NCBI RefSeq assembly: GCF_000003815.2
Contig: NC_049980.1
Coordinates: forward strand, 30,807,045 to 30,871,044
DNA length: 64,000 nt
DNA from: Branchiostoma floridae
Taxonomy: Eukaryota; Chordata; Leptocardii; Amphioxiformes; Branchiostomatidae
Direction of reading: 5' to 3'
Shown here: piece after piece, positions 11,201 to 20,377 of the stretch
Layout: each line of letters opens with the position of its first letter
Position numbering within the stretch: the stretch's first letter is position 1
Translations under genes and position numbers: made by a program
The notes under the pieces: model-generated
The model's input: only the letters and a program-made list of their open reading frames with translations
Databases searched by the model: none
Told to the model about the DNA's origin: nothing

Positions 11201-13092
11201 GAGACACTATTAGATATTTCTAAGTTGATCAACCATAGATGTAAAATGGACAATACAAGTAATTTTGAGGAAAGTACATTTGTAAAAGCCCCAAAAAATT
11301 ATTGCCATCTGCCACTCTGATTAAGGTTTTTCAAAATTGTTTCTTCTTGAACTATCATAGCATGGAACTCATCCATACAAAGTACAATAGAGGCATCCTC
11401 ACGTATGATAAAGATGATGGCCTCTGACCTCTTAAACAACTTGCTCTTTTTCCCCCATTTTTCCAGGCCTATCGAGTTCTCCCCAACGAGAGCCAGTCCA
11501 GCCCCTCGTCCCCCTCCCCCTGCGAGTGTGGTGCTGCGACACCCGGCCCGTCGTTATACGGGCTATACAGATACAGATGATGACTCTCAAGCAATGCTCT
11601 TTTCCCCCATTTCCTCTCCAGGCATATCGAGTTCTGCCCAACGAGAGCCAGTCCAGCCCCTCGTCCCCCTCCCCCCTGCGAGCGTGGTGCTGTGACACCC
11701 GGCCCGTCTCCGCGGTGTGCGGGGTCAGCCGGGTCTGGACCTTCCGTCTCTGGAGGAAGAAGAAAGTGGCGACCAGACTGGTGGACACACTGAGGTACGT
11801 TCAGGCTTTTAGCTAGGATTTTATTATGGGGGGTCCAAAAAAACACCAGGCCCATCGCCACAGTGTGCGGAGTCAGCAGAGTCTGGACCTTTTGCCTCTG
11901 GACGAAGAAGGGAGTGGCGACCAGACTGGTGGACACTCTGAGGTATGTGGGTCTCAATTTAGCTAGGATTTATTATAGGGGTCAAAATTTCTTGGTGAGT
12001 CATATGGTACTTAGTGATATAAGTGCCACTATTGTAGGGGACATCCACCTTCCATGGTGCAGAGTTTTCAAGAATTTTAAGTTAAAATGGTACATTCTAA
12101 GGACTTTCCGCCTCTAGAGGAAGAAGAAAGTGGCAACCAGACTGGTGGACACACTGAGGTATGTGGGTCTCACACCAGGGTTCCAGCTAGTGCCTTTTAG
12201 TGTAACGGGCCACTGTACTATAAGATGCTGCTCAGGTATGTGGGTATCACAGTCTAGGGTTCCAGCTAGAATAAGTGCTTTTTAGTGTAATGGGCCGCAA
12301 ATATGCCGCTGTATTGAGGTCACATGAGTTAGCGCCAAATGGCAGCCGCTCCACACCCTTGCGATTTAACCCCGCCTATTGTAAGCTCCTCACAATTTCC
12401 TCCCAAGAGAGAGTGGTCGGCCCGCCCAATACCAAAATGTTATCACCACGTTAAATGAGGACCGTTTTGCTATTTTTTTTTTTTAACTAGCATAGTGGTA
12501 CTTTGCTATTCTGGTCAAATATGACAATGTATGTTCTGAAGGCGTAACACCCCACTTTGAAACCATCCATGATTGGTCACCATTACCATTCCTTTATCTG
12601 AATGGAAATTGGTCTGCTGGCTTGTATATAGGTCACATTGATACAAAATTCAATTCTTGCAAACCTGGAGACTAACAAAATCTGGTCTATGTGGACAGGT
12701 GGTCACTATAGACAGGATTCTCACTGCATGTTAATGGACAAAATTATATTAGGGAAAAGTGTTTGTATTGACCTCAATGGTACTTTTGTAGAGTCACTCG
12801 TACACATGAGACTGCATTTCATGCTACTGCAATGCAAGGATTGGATGTACATGTAAATGTAAAATGTCTTTTTTGCATCAAAATGTACCAATGTTGGAAG
12901 ACTTTAGTTTGTACATGATTGACTTATCTTTCAGCCTATTCACAATGAATTTGTGTCCCTTCACGCAGGTCCCACTTTGCATTTGGCTCCTTTCTATCCA
13001 AGGACGACGTGGCATTTTCTGATCCCACCCCAGACGGACGGAAGTTTGCTGAGAAGTACTGTGGCACAGCAGCATTCTTGTGCTACAAGTAG
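2253..13092 (+). CDS. ESCO2: ESCO1/2-type cohesin N-acetyltransferase
   Basis: Acetylates the SMC3 subunit of cohesin in the nucleus to establish sister-chromatid cohesion. Exons: 2253-2281, 3342-3404, 4273-5354, 5760-5844, 7080-7167, 7566-7697, 8243-8332, 10289-10366, 11053-11118, 11622-11794, 12969-13092. All introns are GT-AG, all phases agree, and the sum is 2010 nt (669 aa). The N-terminal 450 residues are basic, low-complexity and Ser/Pro-rich, with a PIP-box-like QVTLHAFL near 4958. Residues 461-483 form the C2H2 finger (CETC...H...H). The acetyltransferase follows: [32 protein letters not shown], the acetyl-CoA loop [14 protein letters not shown], and the family ending AFSDPTPDG. The start is the ATG in GCCAAGATGG, joined in phase to exon 2. 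Exon 10 has partial tandem copies around it. ESCO1 versus ESCO2 is not resolved; a lancelet may have one gene for both. Human ESCO2 is 601 aa. Confidence 0.92.
2929..3163. repeat. Long hairpin flanked by imperfect direct repeats (ESCO intron 1)
   Basis: The arm at 2929-2995 (CCCTCTCACAGAGATCAGAG and GACAGGAATTCTAGGTAATA) is matched in reverse complement at 3093-3163. The hairpin is bracketed by two diverged direct copies of a roughly 45-bp CCCGACCCTGGGA...CCCCCACCCACA block at about 2878-2920 and 3177-3222. This looks like a foldback MITE inside, or made by, a local duplication. Confidence 0.6.
3777..4118. mobile_element. hAT-type MITE with perfect 8-bp target duplication
   Basis: The element starts CAGGGCTCTTGCCAGC and ends GCTGGCTAGAGCCCTG. 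It is flanked on both sides by TGCTTGAT (3769-3776 and 4119-4126), an exact 8-bp duplication as hAT transposases make. The interior has repeated TTTTCCGTCA motifs near both ends and no open frame. It sits in ESCO intron 2. Length is 342 bp. Confidence 0.85.
6152..6988. mobile_element. Non-autonomous TIR element with TACAGTCAAACCTG ends
   Basis: The ends are TACAGTCAAACCTGCCCAAG and its inverse (GGGCAGGTTTGACTGTA), with internal CAGGTGGTCGCTGAGAAGAG repeated near both ends. The TA at both boundaries fits a TA target duplication (mariner/pogo-like). No transposase frame is present. It lies in ESCO intron 4. Related degraded pieces (ACCAAAAAGTGGTTACATTGG, GGTTTGACTGTA) occur near 12650-12720, 37555-37700, 46075-46240 and 57949-58085. 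Confidence 0.7.
7980..8008. repeat. Short perfect inverted repeat
   Basis: ACCCTATAACT and AGTTATAGGGT flank a 7-nt loop in ESCO intron 6. It may be the remnant of a small foldback element. Nothing links it to a terminator function. Confidence 0.45.
8352..10089. mobile_element. 1.74-kb non-autonomous TIR element (CAGGGTTCTAGCTAG ends) in ESCO intron 7
   Basis: The left end CAGGGTTCTAGCTAGG is matched by GCTAGCTAGAACCCTG on the right. Subterminal GCGTAGTGG or GCGTAGCGG motifs occur on both sides (8378; 10005-10060). ACTAC directly abuts both ends (8347-8351, 10090-10094), shorter than the usual 8-bp hAT duplication. No long open frame is present. The ends resemble those of the 3777 element, suggesting related transposases. 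Solo fragments of the same end occur at about 11807, 11958, 12180 and 12254 next to the ESCO exon-10 copies. Confidence 0.65.
10564..10775. mobile_element. Foldback MITE in ESCO intron 8
   Basis: The outer arms GTTCACTTTTATCCGTAG and CTACGGCTAAAGGTGAAC, the middle arms CCTATATCCGTTGTTT and AAACAACGGATATAGG, and an inner pair (GTGGTTTCAAACTGCA, TGCAGTTTGAAACCAC) are nested inverted repeats. AACGTT-like sequence lies at both outer borders. The whole unit can fold into one long stem. It has no coding capacity. Confidence 0.7.
11441..11550 (+). pseudogene. Truncated, frameshifted upstream copy of ESCO exon 10 (acceptor half)
   Basis: It repeats the intron tail (CTCTTTTTCCCCCATTTTTC), the acceptor AG and the exon start [18 protein letters not shown] found at 11594-11680. 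It has one C fewer in the CCCCCTCCCCC run, so its frame shifts, and homology stops near TCGTTATACGG before any donor. It therefore offers a decoy 3' splice site but no 5' splice site. Confidence 0.8.
11850..12260 (+). pseudogene. Donor-half copies of ESCO exon 10 downstream of the intact exon
   Basis: Copy C (about 11855-11950) and copy D (about 12102-12165) repeat the exon end (GACCAGACTGGTGGACAC) and the donor CTGAG|GTATGT. A further relic of the donor region (CTCAGGTATGTGGGTATCAC) is at about 12232. Copy D has a TAG in the exon frame. None keeps the exon start or an acceptor in place. Each copy is followed by a piece of the TTCTAGCTAGG transposon end, which suggests that the element took part in the duplications. 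Confidence 0.75.
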
Positions 13093-13339
13093 TTTTCATT
13101 TAGACATTACGGGGCAGACATTCCATAATTATATGAATCTGGAATACTACTACTAATTATTATTAATTAATATTCGTCAATGTGTAAAACACTACATGTA
13201 AGTCTTGATATGTTTGTTGCAGTGCTTTTATTTTCTGCGATTTCTTTATTCCTACCATGAAATCATGACACTGCGAATGTACTGTGCTGCTTCTTGATTC
13301 AACCTCGAATTTAACACTTCCTTTTCCTGCCTATTGCAA

Positions 13340-13345
13340 AATAAA
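13340..13345 (+). terminator. Probable ESCO polyadenylation signal (AATAAA)
   Basis: AATAAA lies 248 bp past the ESCO stop codon in an AT-rich 3' region. It is the first canonical hexamer after the stop that I found. Confidence 0.5.
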
Positions 13346-13512
13346 GTAAACTGGGTACTAGTATCTCACTGGAGTGCAACATGTTGGTGGCGACACTGCG
13401 TAGAAAATTGGGTGTGTTACCCTTGACTTTGTAATGAAATATCATCCCCAATTTAGATGGGATGTGCTTTGAGATTTAGTCCTCAGTTCCAACATTGTAT
13501 GAACTTTCCTGC

Positions 13513-13651
13513 TAATCTCCAAGCAGATCCTACGGTGCCATAAGATAGTATCAAAGCTGGCCAAGGAGTATAGCGGGCCAAAGGGAGTCAAATGGGCACC
13601 TACGGTGGGTTTGATACTATATTACGCCACCGTGGATCTGCTTGGAGATTA
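13513..13651. mobile_element. MITE family B (TCTCCAAGCAGA ends) with 9-bp target duplication
   Basis: TAATCTCCAAGCAGATCC at the left and GGATCTGCTTGGAGATTA at the right are perfect inverted ends. CTTTCCTGC flanks both sides (13504-13512 and 13652-13660). The interior TATCAAAGCTGGCC and TTTGATACTATA also pair. It is 139 bp long, with no coding capacity. Confidence 0.85.
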
Positions 13652-15070
13652 CTTTCCTGCTACTGCAGAAACTGTACATTGCATCTGTTATTGTTTTTTT
13701 AAAAGACGTTATTTAGTTGAATTTCAATACTAGTACTTCTACAAGTTAAGGAGTACAAAGGATTTAACGGGCCGAAAATTAACACAAGATGTCCATTCCT
13801 ATAAGGAAATGACAATCAATAATTAAAATTTAATGTTCAGGTCAGCTACCTAGTACGACTTGGAAATTAAAATTACCGTGTGATAGTTGTCTTGCTATTT
13901 CTTTTAAGTAACTCGTACAAGATGATTATTTCGGTGTACTGGTAATGTATGGTATTTTAGGATTTCATGTAACTATATAGATAATACACTAACAATGGTA
14001 TTGTAATTGAACACCATCAACTTAAATAAATTAAATAGACTTGTTCTAACTGAGATGGTCAACCTTTATGACATGGTATAAAACATGACAGGCAGAAAGA
14101 CATGTCTGTACGTTAGAAAATACTGCACAATATTAGTTTGACTCCTGAAAAGGAATGTGAAGCTTTATAAGATACCATTAAAAAATTGTGTAGTTCTAAG
14201 ATTGGTTTTCATTTTTGTACTTGGGACATTTCAGCGGGAATGAGTGGTGGGATATTACTTTTACCCTGAATAAACATGAACAACCACAGTATGGTCTTCA
14301 CATTTCTTGCTCTGCTAAGAAATAGCAGTCCCTAAGGTTTCAGCTGTCTCAGCCATGCATGGGATGATATGTTGTGATGAAAAATATGAAACTTGACTTC
14401 TGCTAGGGTCCCATTTCCAAACAGGCACCTGGCAAGGCAGTTTGCAGGATCCCACGACAAAGTATGACAAAAACAGAAGACACAAATTCAGAAATTGTCA
14501 TGAAAATAACTCGTGTAAATCTCTTGATATGCGTTTTTGTTTTTATTTCTTGTTCCTGCAAACAGCACAAATGGTTCCTCTTTTGAAACTGAGACCCTGC
14601 ATTACTGAGAATGACTTTCTAGGTCTAATATGACACATCACAAAAAGCACGAGTGTTATCTTTATTTCATCTGGTTGTCTATATAGTGGGACACAGAAGT
14701 AAGGAACAGAAACGATGCCAGTTATTAGGCACATGGAAACACTGAGATCCCTTGTTGGTTTGAGAACCATTGTAAAGCACTGGGCTTGAGCACAACGATT
14801 GGTTTCTCATAAATGCCGTTCAGGTCGACATGTACAGTATATGTACCTTTAGAATAGTGATAATGTACACTGGCTCTGCTTATCACAAATAGCACCTTCA
14901 AACTAAAGATGAGGTACATACTGATGTCACAGTTTCAGAGCTATATCTGAAGACCGTGGATTGATGAATTCCACAGCTGTGATATTCATCACTTAGATGA
15001 TGAATTCCACAGCTGTGATATTCATCAGATGATGAATTCCACAGCTGTGGAATCATCAATAGTGCTGTGA

Positions 15071-16305
15071 GATTCATCGATCTACTGATGAATCCAACGC
15101 CACTTCCGTCCCTAATACTGGCGATTGGCCGTGAGATTCATCGATCTACTGATGAATCCAACGCCACTTCCGTCCCTTATACTGGCGATCGGCCGTGGGA
15201 TTCATCGATCTACTGATGAATCCAACGCCACTTCCGTCCCTTATACTGGGGATCGGCCGTGAGATTCATCGACCTACTGATGAATCCAACGCCACTTCCG
15301 TCCCTAATACTGGCGATCGGCCGTGAGATTCATCGATCTACTGATGAATCCAACGCCACTTCCGTCCCTTATACTGGCGATCGGCCGTGGGATTCATCGA
15401 TCTACTGATGAATCCAACGCCACTTCCGTCCCTAATACTGGCGATCGGCCGTGGGATTCATCGATCTACTGATGAATCCAACGCCACTTCCGCCCCTTAT
15501 ACTGGCGATCGGCCGTGGGATTCATCGATCTACTGATGAATCCAACGCCACTTCCGCCCCTTATACTGGCGATCGGCCGTGGGATTCATCGATCTACTGA
15601 TGAATCCAACGCCACTTCCGTCCCTAATACTGACGATCGGCCGTGGGATTCATCGATCTACTGATGAATCCAACGCCACTTCCGTCCCTAATACTGGCGA
15701 TCGGCCGTGGGATTCATCGATCTACTGATGAATCCAACGCCACTTCCGCCCCTTATACTGGCGATCGGCCGTGGGATTCATCGATCTACTGATGAATCCA
15801 ACGCCACTTCCGCCCCTTATACTGGCGATCGGCCGTGGGATTCATCGATCTACTGATGAATCCAACGCCACCTCCGTCCCTTATACTGGCGATCGGCCGT
15901 GAGATTCATCGATCTACTGATGAATCCAACGCCACTTCCGTCCCTAATACTGGCGATCGGCCGTGGGATTCATCGATCTACTGATGAATCCAACGCCACT
16001 TCCGTCCCTAATACTGGCGATCGGCCGTGGGATTCATCGATCTACTGATGAATCCAACGCCACTTCCGTCCCTAATACTGGCGATCGGCCGTGGGATTCA
16101 TCGATCTACTGATGAATCCAACGCCACTTCCGTCCCTTATACTGGCGATCGGCCGTGAGATTCATCGATCTACTGATGAAACCAACGCCACTTCCGTCCC
16201 TAATCCTCGCGATCGGCCGTGGGATTCATCGATCTACTGATGAATCCAACGCCACTTCTGTCCCTAATACTGGCGATCGGCCGTGGGATTCATCGATACA
16301 GTCTT
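15071..16305 (+). repeat. 64-bp tandem array, left arm (about 19 units)
   Basis: GATTCATCGAT recurs at 15071, 15135, 15199 and so on to 16287 with an exact 64-bp period. Each unit contains a small palindrome (GATTCATC...GATGAATC) and a GGCGATCGGCC core. Units differ by a few substitutions, such as CCCTAATAC versus CCCTTATAC and GTGGG versus GTGAG. The in-frame peptides are by-products of the repeat. Confidence 0.95.
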
Positions 16306-16454
16306 GGATTTTACTACTTAGGTTAATTAATGATCTCTATGTCATCAAATTTTTTAATTTTTAGTCTCTCCACAGGGATGGATTTAACAGAGGCTTGATG
16401 AATTGCATGGCCGGAATCATTTCTAAAATTTAAAACTTACATACACATACATAA

Positions 16455-16561
16455 AAATCACTCAAATCTTTAATACCACCCACTACCGCAATGACTGATG
16501 GGATAGCTTGGGTGCCATTTTGTTCCTTTGTTTTCAGTCACATGCTGAAGATTTTTGTTCA
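16455..16561 (+). repeat. Inner inverted repeat, left copy
   Basis: The segment with CAATGACTGATGGGATAGCT and CAGTCACATGCTGAAGATTT is found in reverse complement at 18342-18449. It gives the 5.4-kb element a second, inner pair of inverted arms about 1.8 kb apart. Confidence 0.8.
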
Positions 16562-17340
16562 CAAACGAAATTCCCTCTTAATATGCAGACATATGTTACT
16601 CAAAAGTAGCGAACAATATGGTAAATTAGGAATTCAATATGTGTAGCAGATTAGCCCTGTTTTGAAATATCGATGGTAGACTAATTAGGACAGTTTTATC
16701 ATCGAAAAGATATAAGCGACACCATTCTTGTCGTTATATGCTATTAAAATTTTGGGCACTAGTATACCTTGCGATCAAAATGCGTAAATAAACTAACGAT
16801 ATGCTTATGGCTGCCCATTTAGTCCCGGGGTCCCATGATCACTAAAGTGTCCCACGCAGCAAAGAAGCCACACGTATGTTGATATTATTCAGTGGGCCGT
16901 GAGGTTTTTCTAGCAAGGAGCTTTTATAAAAGCTTTTAAAGTTTTATAAAAGCTCATTGGATTCAACTCTCCCTTCTATTGCTAAAATAAACTCTCTCAA
17001 TATTTCAACGATTGAGATCGTTACACTGTCTGAAGTCTTTCTTGTCAGAAATTAGGCCTATACAGGTAGGTGAGAATTCTCAAGTTTCCCTTCAATGACA
17101 AGACGAACTTTCCCAGCCAGAAAAGGCCAAGCTTGTTTTTCAATCACTCACAAACAATACTAAACCAACAGACTGTATGCAAGAAAATTTCACTGCTTCC
17201 CAATGTTGTGCTTTGTGGCTTGGGTGGTAAGGGATTATGACTTGTTTTGACCAATGCTCCTTTGTTTTTCAATCAATCACAAACAATACTAAACCAACAG
17301 ACTACTGTTTAATTGATGCTCTATCTCAACTAACTATTCA

Positions 17341-18030
17341 CCTTATGTAAAACAAGCTAAAGCCCCAACAAACCCATTACCAACTAAGTACATTTGGGAT
17401 GATAACTCCAAACTCAAATTTACAGAGGCATTACAGGATCCTCCGATATAAAAAAAAATCTTACAAAAGTTTACTGCTAAGTCATTTTGTGACGTAGACA
17501 ATGCAGTAAAAGAATTTTCTGACATAATCACACATGTAGCTGATAAATGTCTGCGTAAAATTACCCACAACAATAACAAGAAAAGAAAGAAGAAAAGTAA
17601 ACCATGGTTCAACCATTCATGTGCATCTCTTAAACGCAAAATAAAACAATTAGCCACTCCGTTTTCTAAGTGCCTGTGGAAACTTGATGTTCGCCACGTA
17701 TACTTCTGCAATCTGAAATTGTACAAGAAGAAAATCAAGACAGAGAAAAGACTCTTCAAAGAAATACAATTAAACAATCTCAGAAAACTTAGTAAGGAAA
17801 ATCCACAAAAATATAATCTTGGAGGGAAATCAAATCACTGTGACAGGAAGATAATGTTCAACAGAAGGATGATAATGCCATTAACCCAGAAGAATGTTTG
17901 ACTCATTTCAAAACTTTAAACAATTTTGTTGATAATAAGGAGCCAAATAAAGACTTTACTCAACATGCTGCTCAAGAATGGCCTGTTCAACAGAAGGATG
18001 ATAAGGCCATTAACCCAGAAGAATGTTTTT
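17341..18030 (+). pseudogene. Decayed non-LTR retrotransposon fragment (endonuclease-RT linker)
   Basis: The plus strand encodes YIWDDNSKLKFTEAL and, after a stop at 17449-17451, FSDIITHVADKCLRK and KSKPWFNHSCASLKRKI. The pattern 'PWF..C..L+++++' is typical of the linker between endonuclease and reverse transcriptase in CR1/L2-type elements. The frame then breaks. A roughly 42-bp block (TTCAACAGAAGGATGATAA) is present twice, at 17857 and 17985. The fragment lies inside the foldback element and is not functional. Family assignment is tentative. Confidence 0.5.
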
Positions 18031-18051
18031 TATTTCACTGTAGCAACATGC

Positions 18052-18172
18052 ACTATAGTCTCTTACTGTTATGGAAAAATGTTCGCGGCGGTTTTAAATT
18101 CGCAGTGAAGTGGCCGCCGTGAAAACCGCGAAGTTCATTTAATCCACCGAGAACGTTTCTGCATTTACAGTA
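18052..18172 (+). mobile_element. Truncated family A MITE
   Basis: The 3' half only: TTACTGTTATGGAAAAATGT, the CGCGG-rich arms, and the terminal TGCATTTACAGTA. The 5' TACTGTAAATGC end is missing. It lies just after the retrotransposon fragment inside the foldback element. Confidence 0.75.
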
Positions 18173-18341
18173 CAGCATATTTCAGCCATCTCCCTCCCCA
18201 TGCAACAATAGACTATTCCAAAATCACCCATGTGCAAAAATGGAACACTTTTCTTTAAAAGTCACTTCTACTAATGACACTTTAGCCCAAAATTCCCAGT
18301 GCAAGAATTTACTCTTCCAGTGCACCCCATGTCACATGCTG

Positions 18342-18449
18342 AACAAAAATCTTCAGCATGTGACTGAAAACTAAGGAACAAAATGGAACACAAGCTATCC
18401 CATCAGTCATTGCGGTAGCGGGTGGTATTAAAGATTTGAGTGATTTTTT
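18342..18449 (-). repeat. Inner inverted repeat, right copy
   Basis: Reverse complement of 16455-16561, including AATCTTCAGCATGTGACTG and AGCTATCCCATCAGTCATTG, with small indels. A GGTGCCA stretch of the left copy is altered here. Confidence 0.8.
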
Positions 18450-19364
18450 TCTTTCTACGCTGCGTTCGACTTCATCACAACATATTGATAAAGTCCACAG
18501 TCAATTGTCAGTATTAGCGACGGAATGCCCGTGGATATTATCACTACATATTGATGACTGTAAGTGCAGGGTGTTTTGTGTATATTGTGCAACTTTTGTT
18601 ATTGGTCACGCAACAGGAGCAGTGCAACTCTATTACTAATTAGTATTGTGTGCAATTCTAGCATTTGTCAGCTCCATTTGTACAGGAATGTGTCCACAGG
18701 AATGCTAGTTCACGCCACGGTAATGTTTGGAATGTTATTACCTAGGAAAAGCTATCCAGCCATTAATTACTTGGTAACAGGTGGGTCCTGCAGGCCCTCA
18801 GGAGTATTATTTTGCAAATAAACAATCAATATTATTCTAGGAAACAGCGACATTGTTACATGTGTCAGCCAAGTGGCTTTTTTGCGGGAGTCAATGTAAA
18901 TAGTGTGTTATACATGTAATCAAACAGAAAAAAAACATGCAGATAAAGATTTATATCAATTATACTGTACTGGACAGCTCACAACATGGTTAGCAATTCA
19001 TTTGAATTACAAGTTGAAATGTTTATGCCTCGAAGCGCAAAACTCCAAAATCAGCAAAAAAAATCTTCCTTGCAGGAATTTCCAGATGATCATTGGTTTG
19101 ATGATTGATTGTAACTTTATTCAAATGTGTGCTAATATGAATATGTGACCAATAAATGCAAAGTTCTCAGTACACTTTTTTTCTTGCTCATTCAGCTGTC
19201 GATAAGTGCTAGAATTTGTGAGTCCCACAACAAAGAATAGTACAAGAAATATTACAAAGCTCTCTGTAGAAGCATCCGCACTGCCATAGACAGTAGATTT
19301 TATCATTACATAGATGAATCCGACGACCAAAGGCTTTATAGTATTAGTGACAGAATGGACGTTG

Positions 19365-20160
19365 GATTCATCAGTAGATCGATGAATCCCACGGCCGATC
19401 GCCAGTATAAGGGACGGAAGTGGCGTTGGATTCATCAGTAGATCGATGAATCCCACGGCCGATCGCCGGTATTAGGGACGGAAGTGGCGTTGGATTCATC
19501 AGTAGATCGATGAATCTCACGGCCGATCGCCAGTATAAGGGACGGAAGTGGCGTTGGATTCATCAGTAGATCGATGAATCCCACGGCCGATCGCCAGTAT
19601 TAGGGACGGAAGTGGCGTTGGATTCATCAGTAGATCGATGAATCTCACGGCCGATCGCCAGTATAAGGGACGGAAGTGGCGTTGGATTCATCAGTAGATC
19701 GATGAATCCCACGGCAGATCGCCAGTATTAGGGACGGAAGTGGCGTTGGATTCATCAGTAGATCGATGAATCTCACGGCCGATCGCCAGTATTACAGATG
19801 GAAGTGGCGTTGGGTTCATCAGTAGATCGATGAATCCCACGGCCGATCGCCAGTATAAGGGGCGGAAGTGGCGTTGGATTCATCAGTAGATCGATGAATC
19901 CCACGGCCGATCGCCAGTATAAGGGACGGAAGTGGCGTTGGGTTCATCAGTAGGTCGATGAATCCCACGGCCGATCGCCAGTATAAGGGGCGGAAGTGGC
20001 GTTGGATTCATCAGTAGATCGATGAATCTCACGGCCGATCGCCAGTACTAGGGACAGAAGTGGCGTTGGGTTCATCAGTAGATCGATGAATCCCACGGCC
20101 GATCGCCAGTATTAGGGACGGAAGTGGCGTTGAATTCATCAGTAGATCGATGAATCCCAC
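19365..20160 (-). repeat. 64-bp tandem array, right arm (about 12 units), inverted
   Basis: GATTCATCAGTAGATCGATG recurs every 64 bp from 19365 to 20133. It is the reverse complement of the left-arm unit. One unit has CGGCAGATC for CGGCCGATC and one has GTATTACAGATG, but the period never slips. Confidence 0.95.
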
Positions 20161-20360
20161 AGCACTATTGATTAATTCCATAGCTGTGGAACTCATCATC
20201 TAAGTGATGAATATCACAGCTGTGGAATTCATCATTTTCACAGCTGTGGAATTCATCATCTAAGTGATGAATATCACAGCTGTGGAATTCATCATTTTCA
20301 CAGCTGTGGAATTCATCATCTAAGTGATGAATATCACAGCTGTGGAATTCATCAATCCAC
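20161..20360. repeat. 60-bp tandem repeat of CACAGCTGTGGAATTCATCA
   Basis: Positions 20221-20280 and 20281-20340 are identical 60-mers, with a partial third copy before them. Each has two CACAGCTGTG palindromes and an ATCTAAGTGATGAATATC spacer. The corresponding left-end region (14955-15070) has the same motifs in fewer copies. Confidence 0.9.
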
Positions 20361-20377
20361 GGTCTTCGGATATACCT

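Larger units (their letters stand above)
13093..14929. other. ESCO 3' UTR and intergenic spacer
   Basis: After the 3' UTR this stretch holds only the 139-bp family B MITE and AT-rich unique-looking sequence. I found no splice-compatible coding exon on either strand. It ends at the 9-bp duplication of the large foldback element. Confidence 0.5.
14939..20377. mobile_element. 5.4-kb composite foldback element with inverted 64-bp satellite arms
   Basis: The outer ends AGCTATATCTGAAGACCG and CGGTCTTCGGATATACCT are inverted. The homology continues inward for about 100 bp of TGATGAATTCCACAGCTGTG palindromes. Near-identical 9-mers, CAGTTTCAG (14930-14938) and GAGTTTCAG (20378-20386), flank the ends and fit a 9-bp target duplication of Mutator-like type. 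Inside each arm is a 64-bp tandem array in opposite orientation. A second inverted pair (16455-16561 and 18342-18449) brackets a retrotransposon fragment. No transposase frame was recognised. It resembles foldback elements with repetitive arms, and the class is inferred. Confidence 0.7.

Noticed and set aside
15071-16305. Regular 64-bp array that could be mistaken for a CRISPR array or a repetitive protein gene
   Set aside because: Whole units repeat, with no unique spacers, and the genome is animal. The predicted peptides are translations of the satellite.
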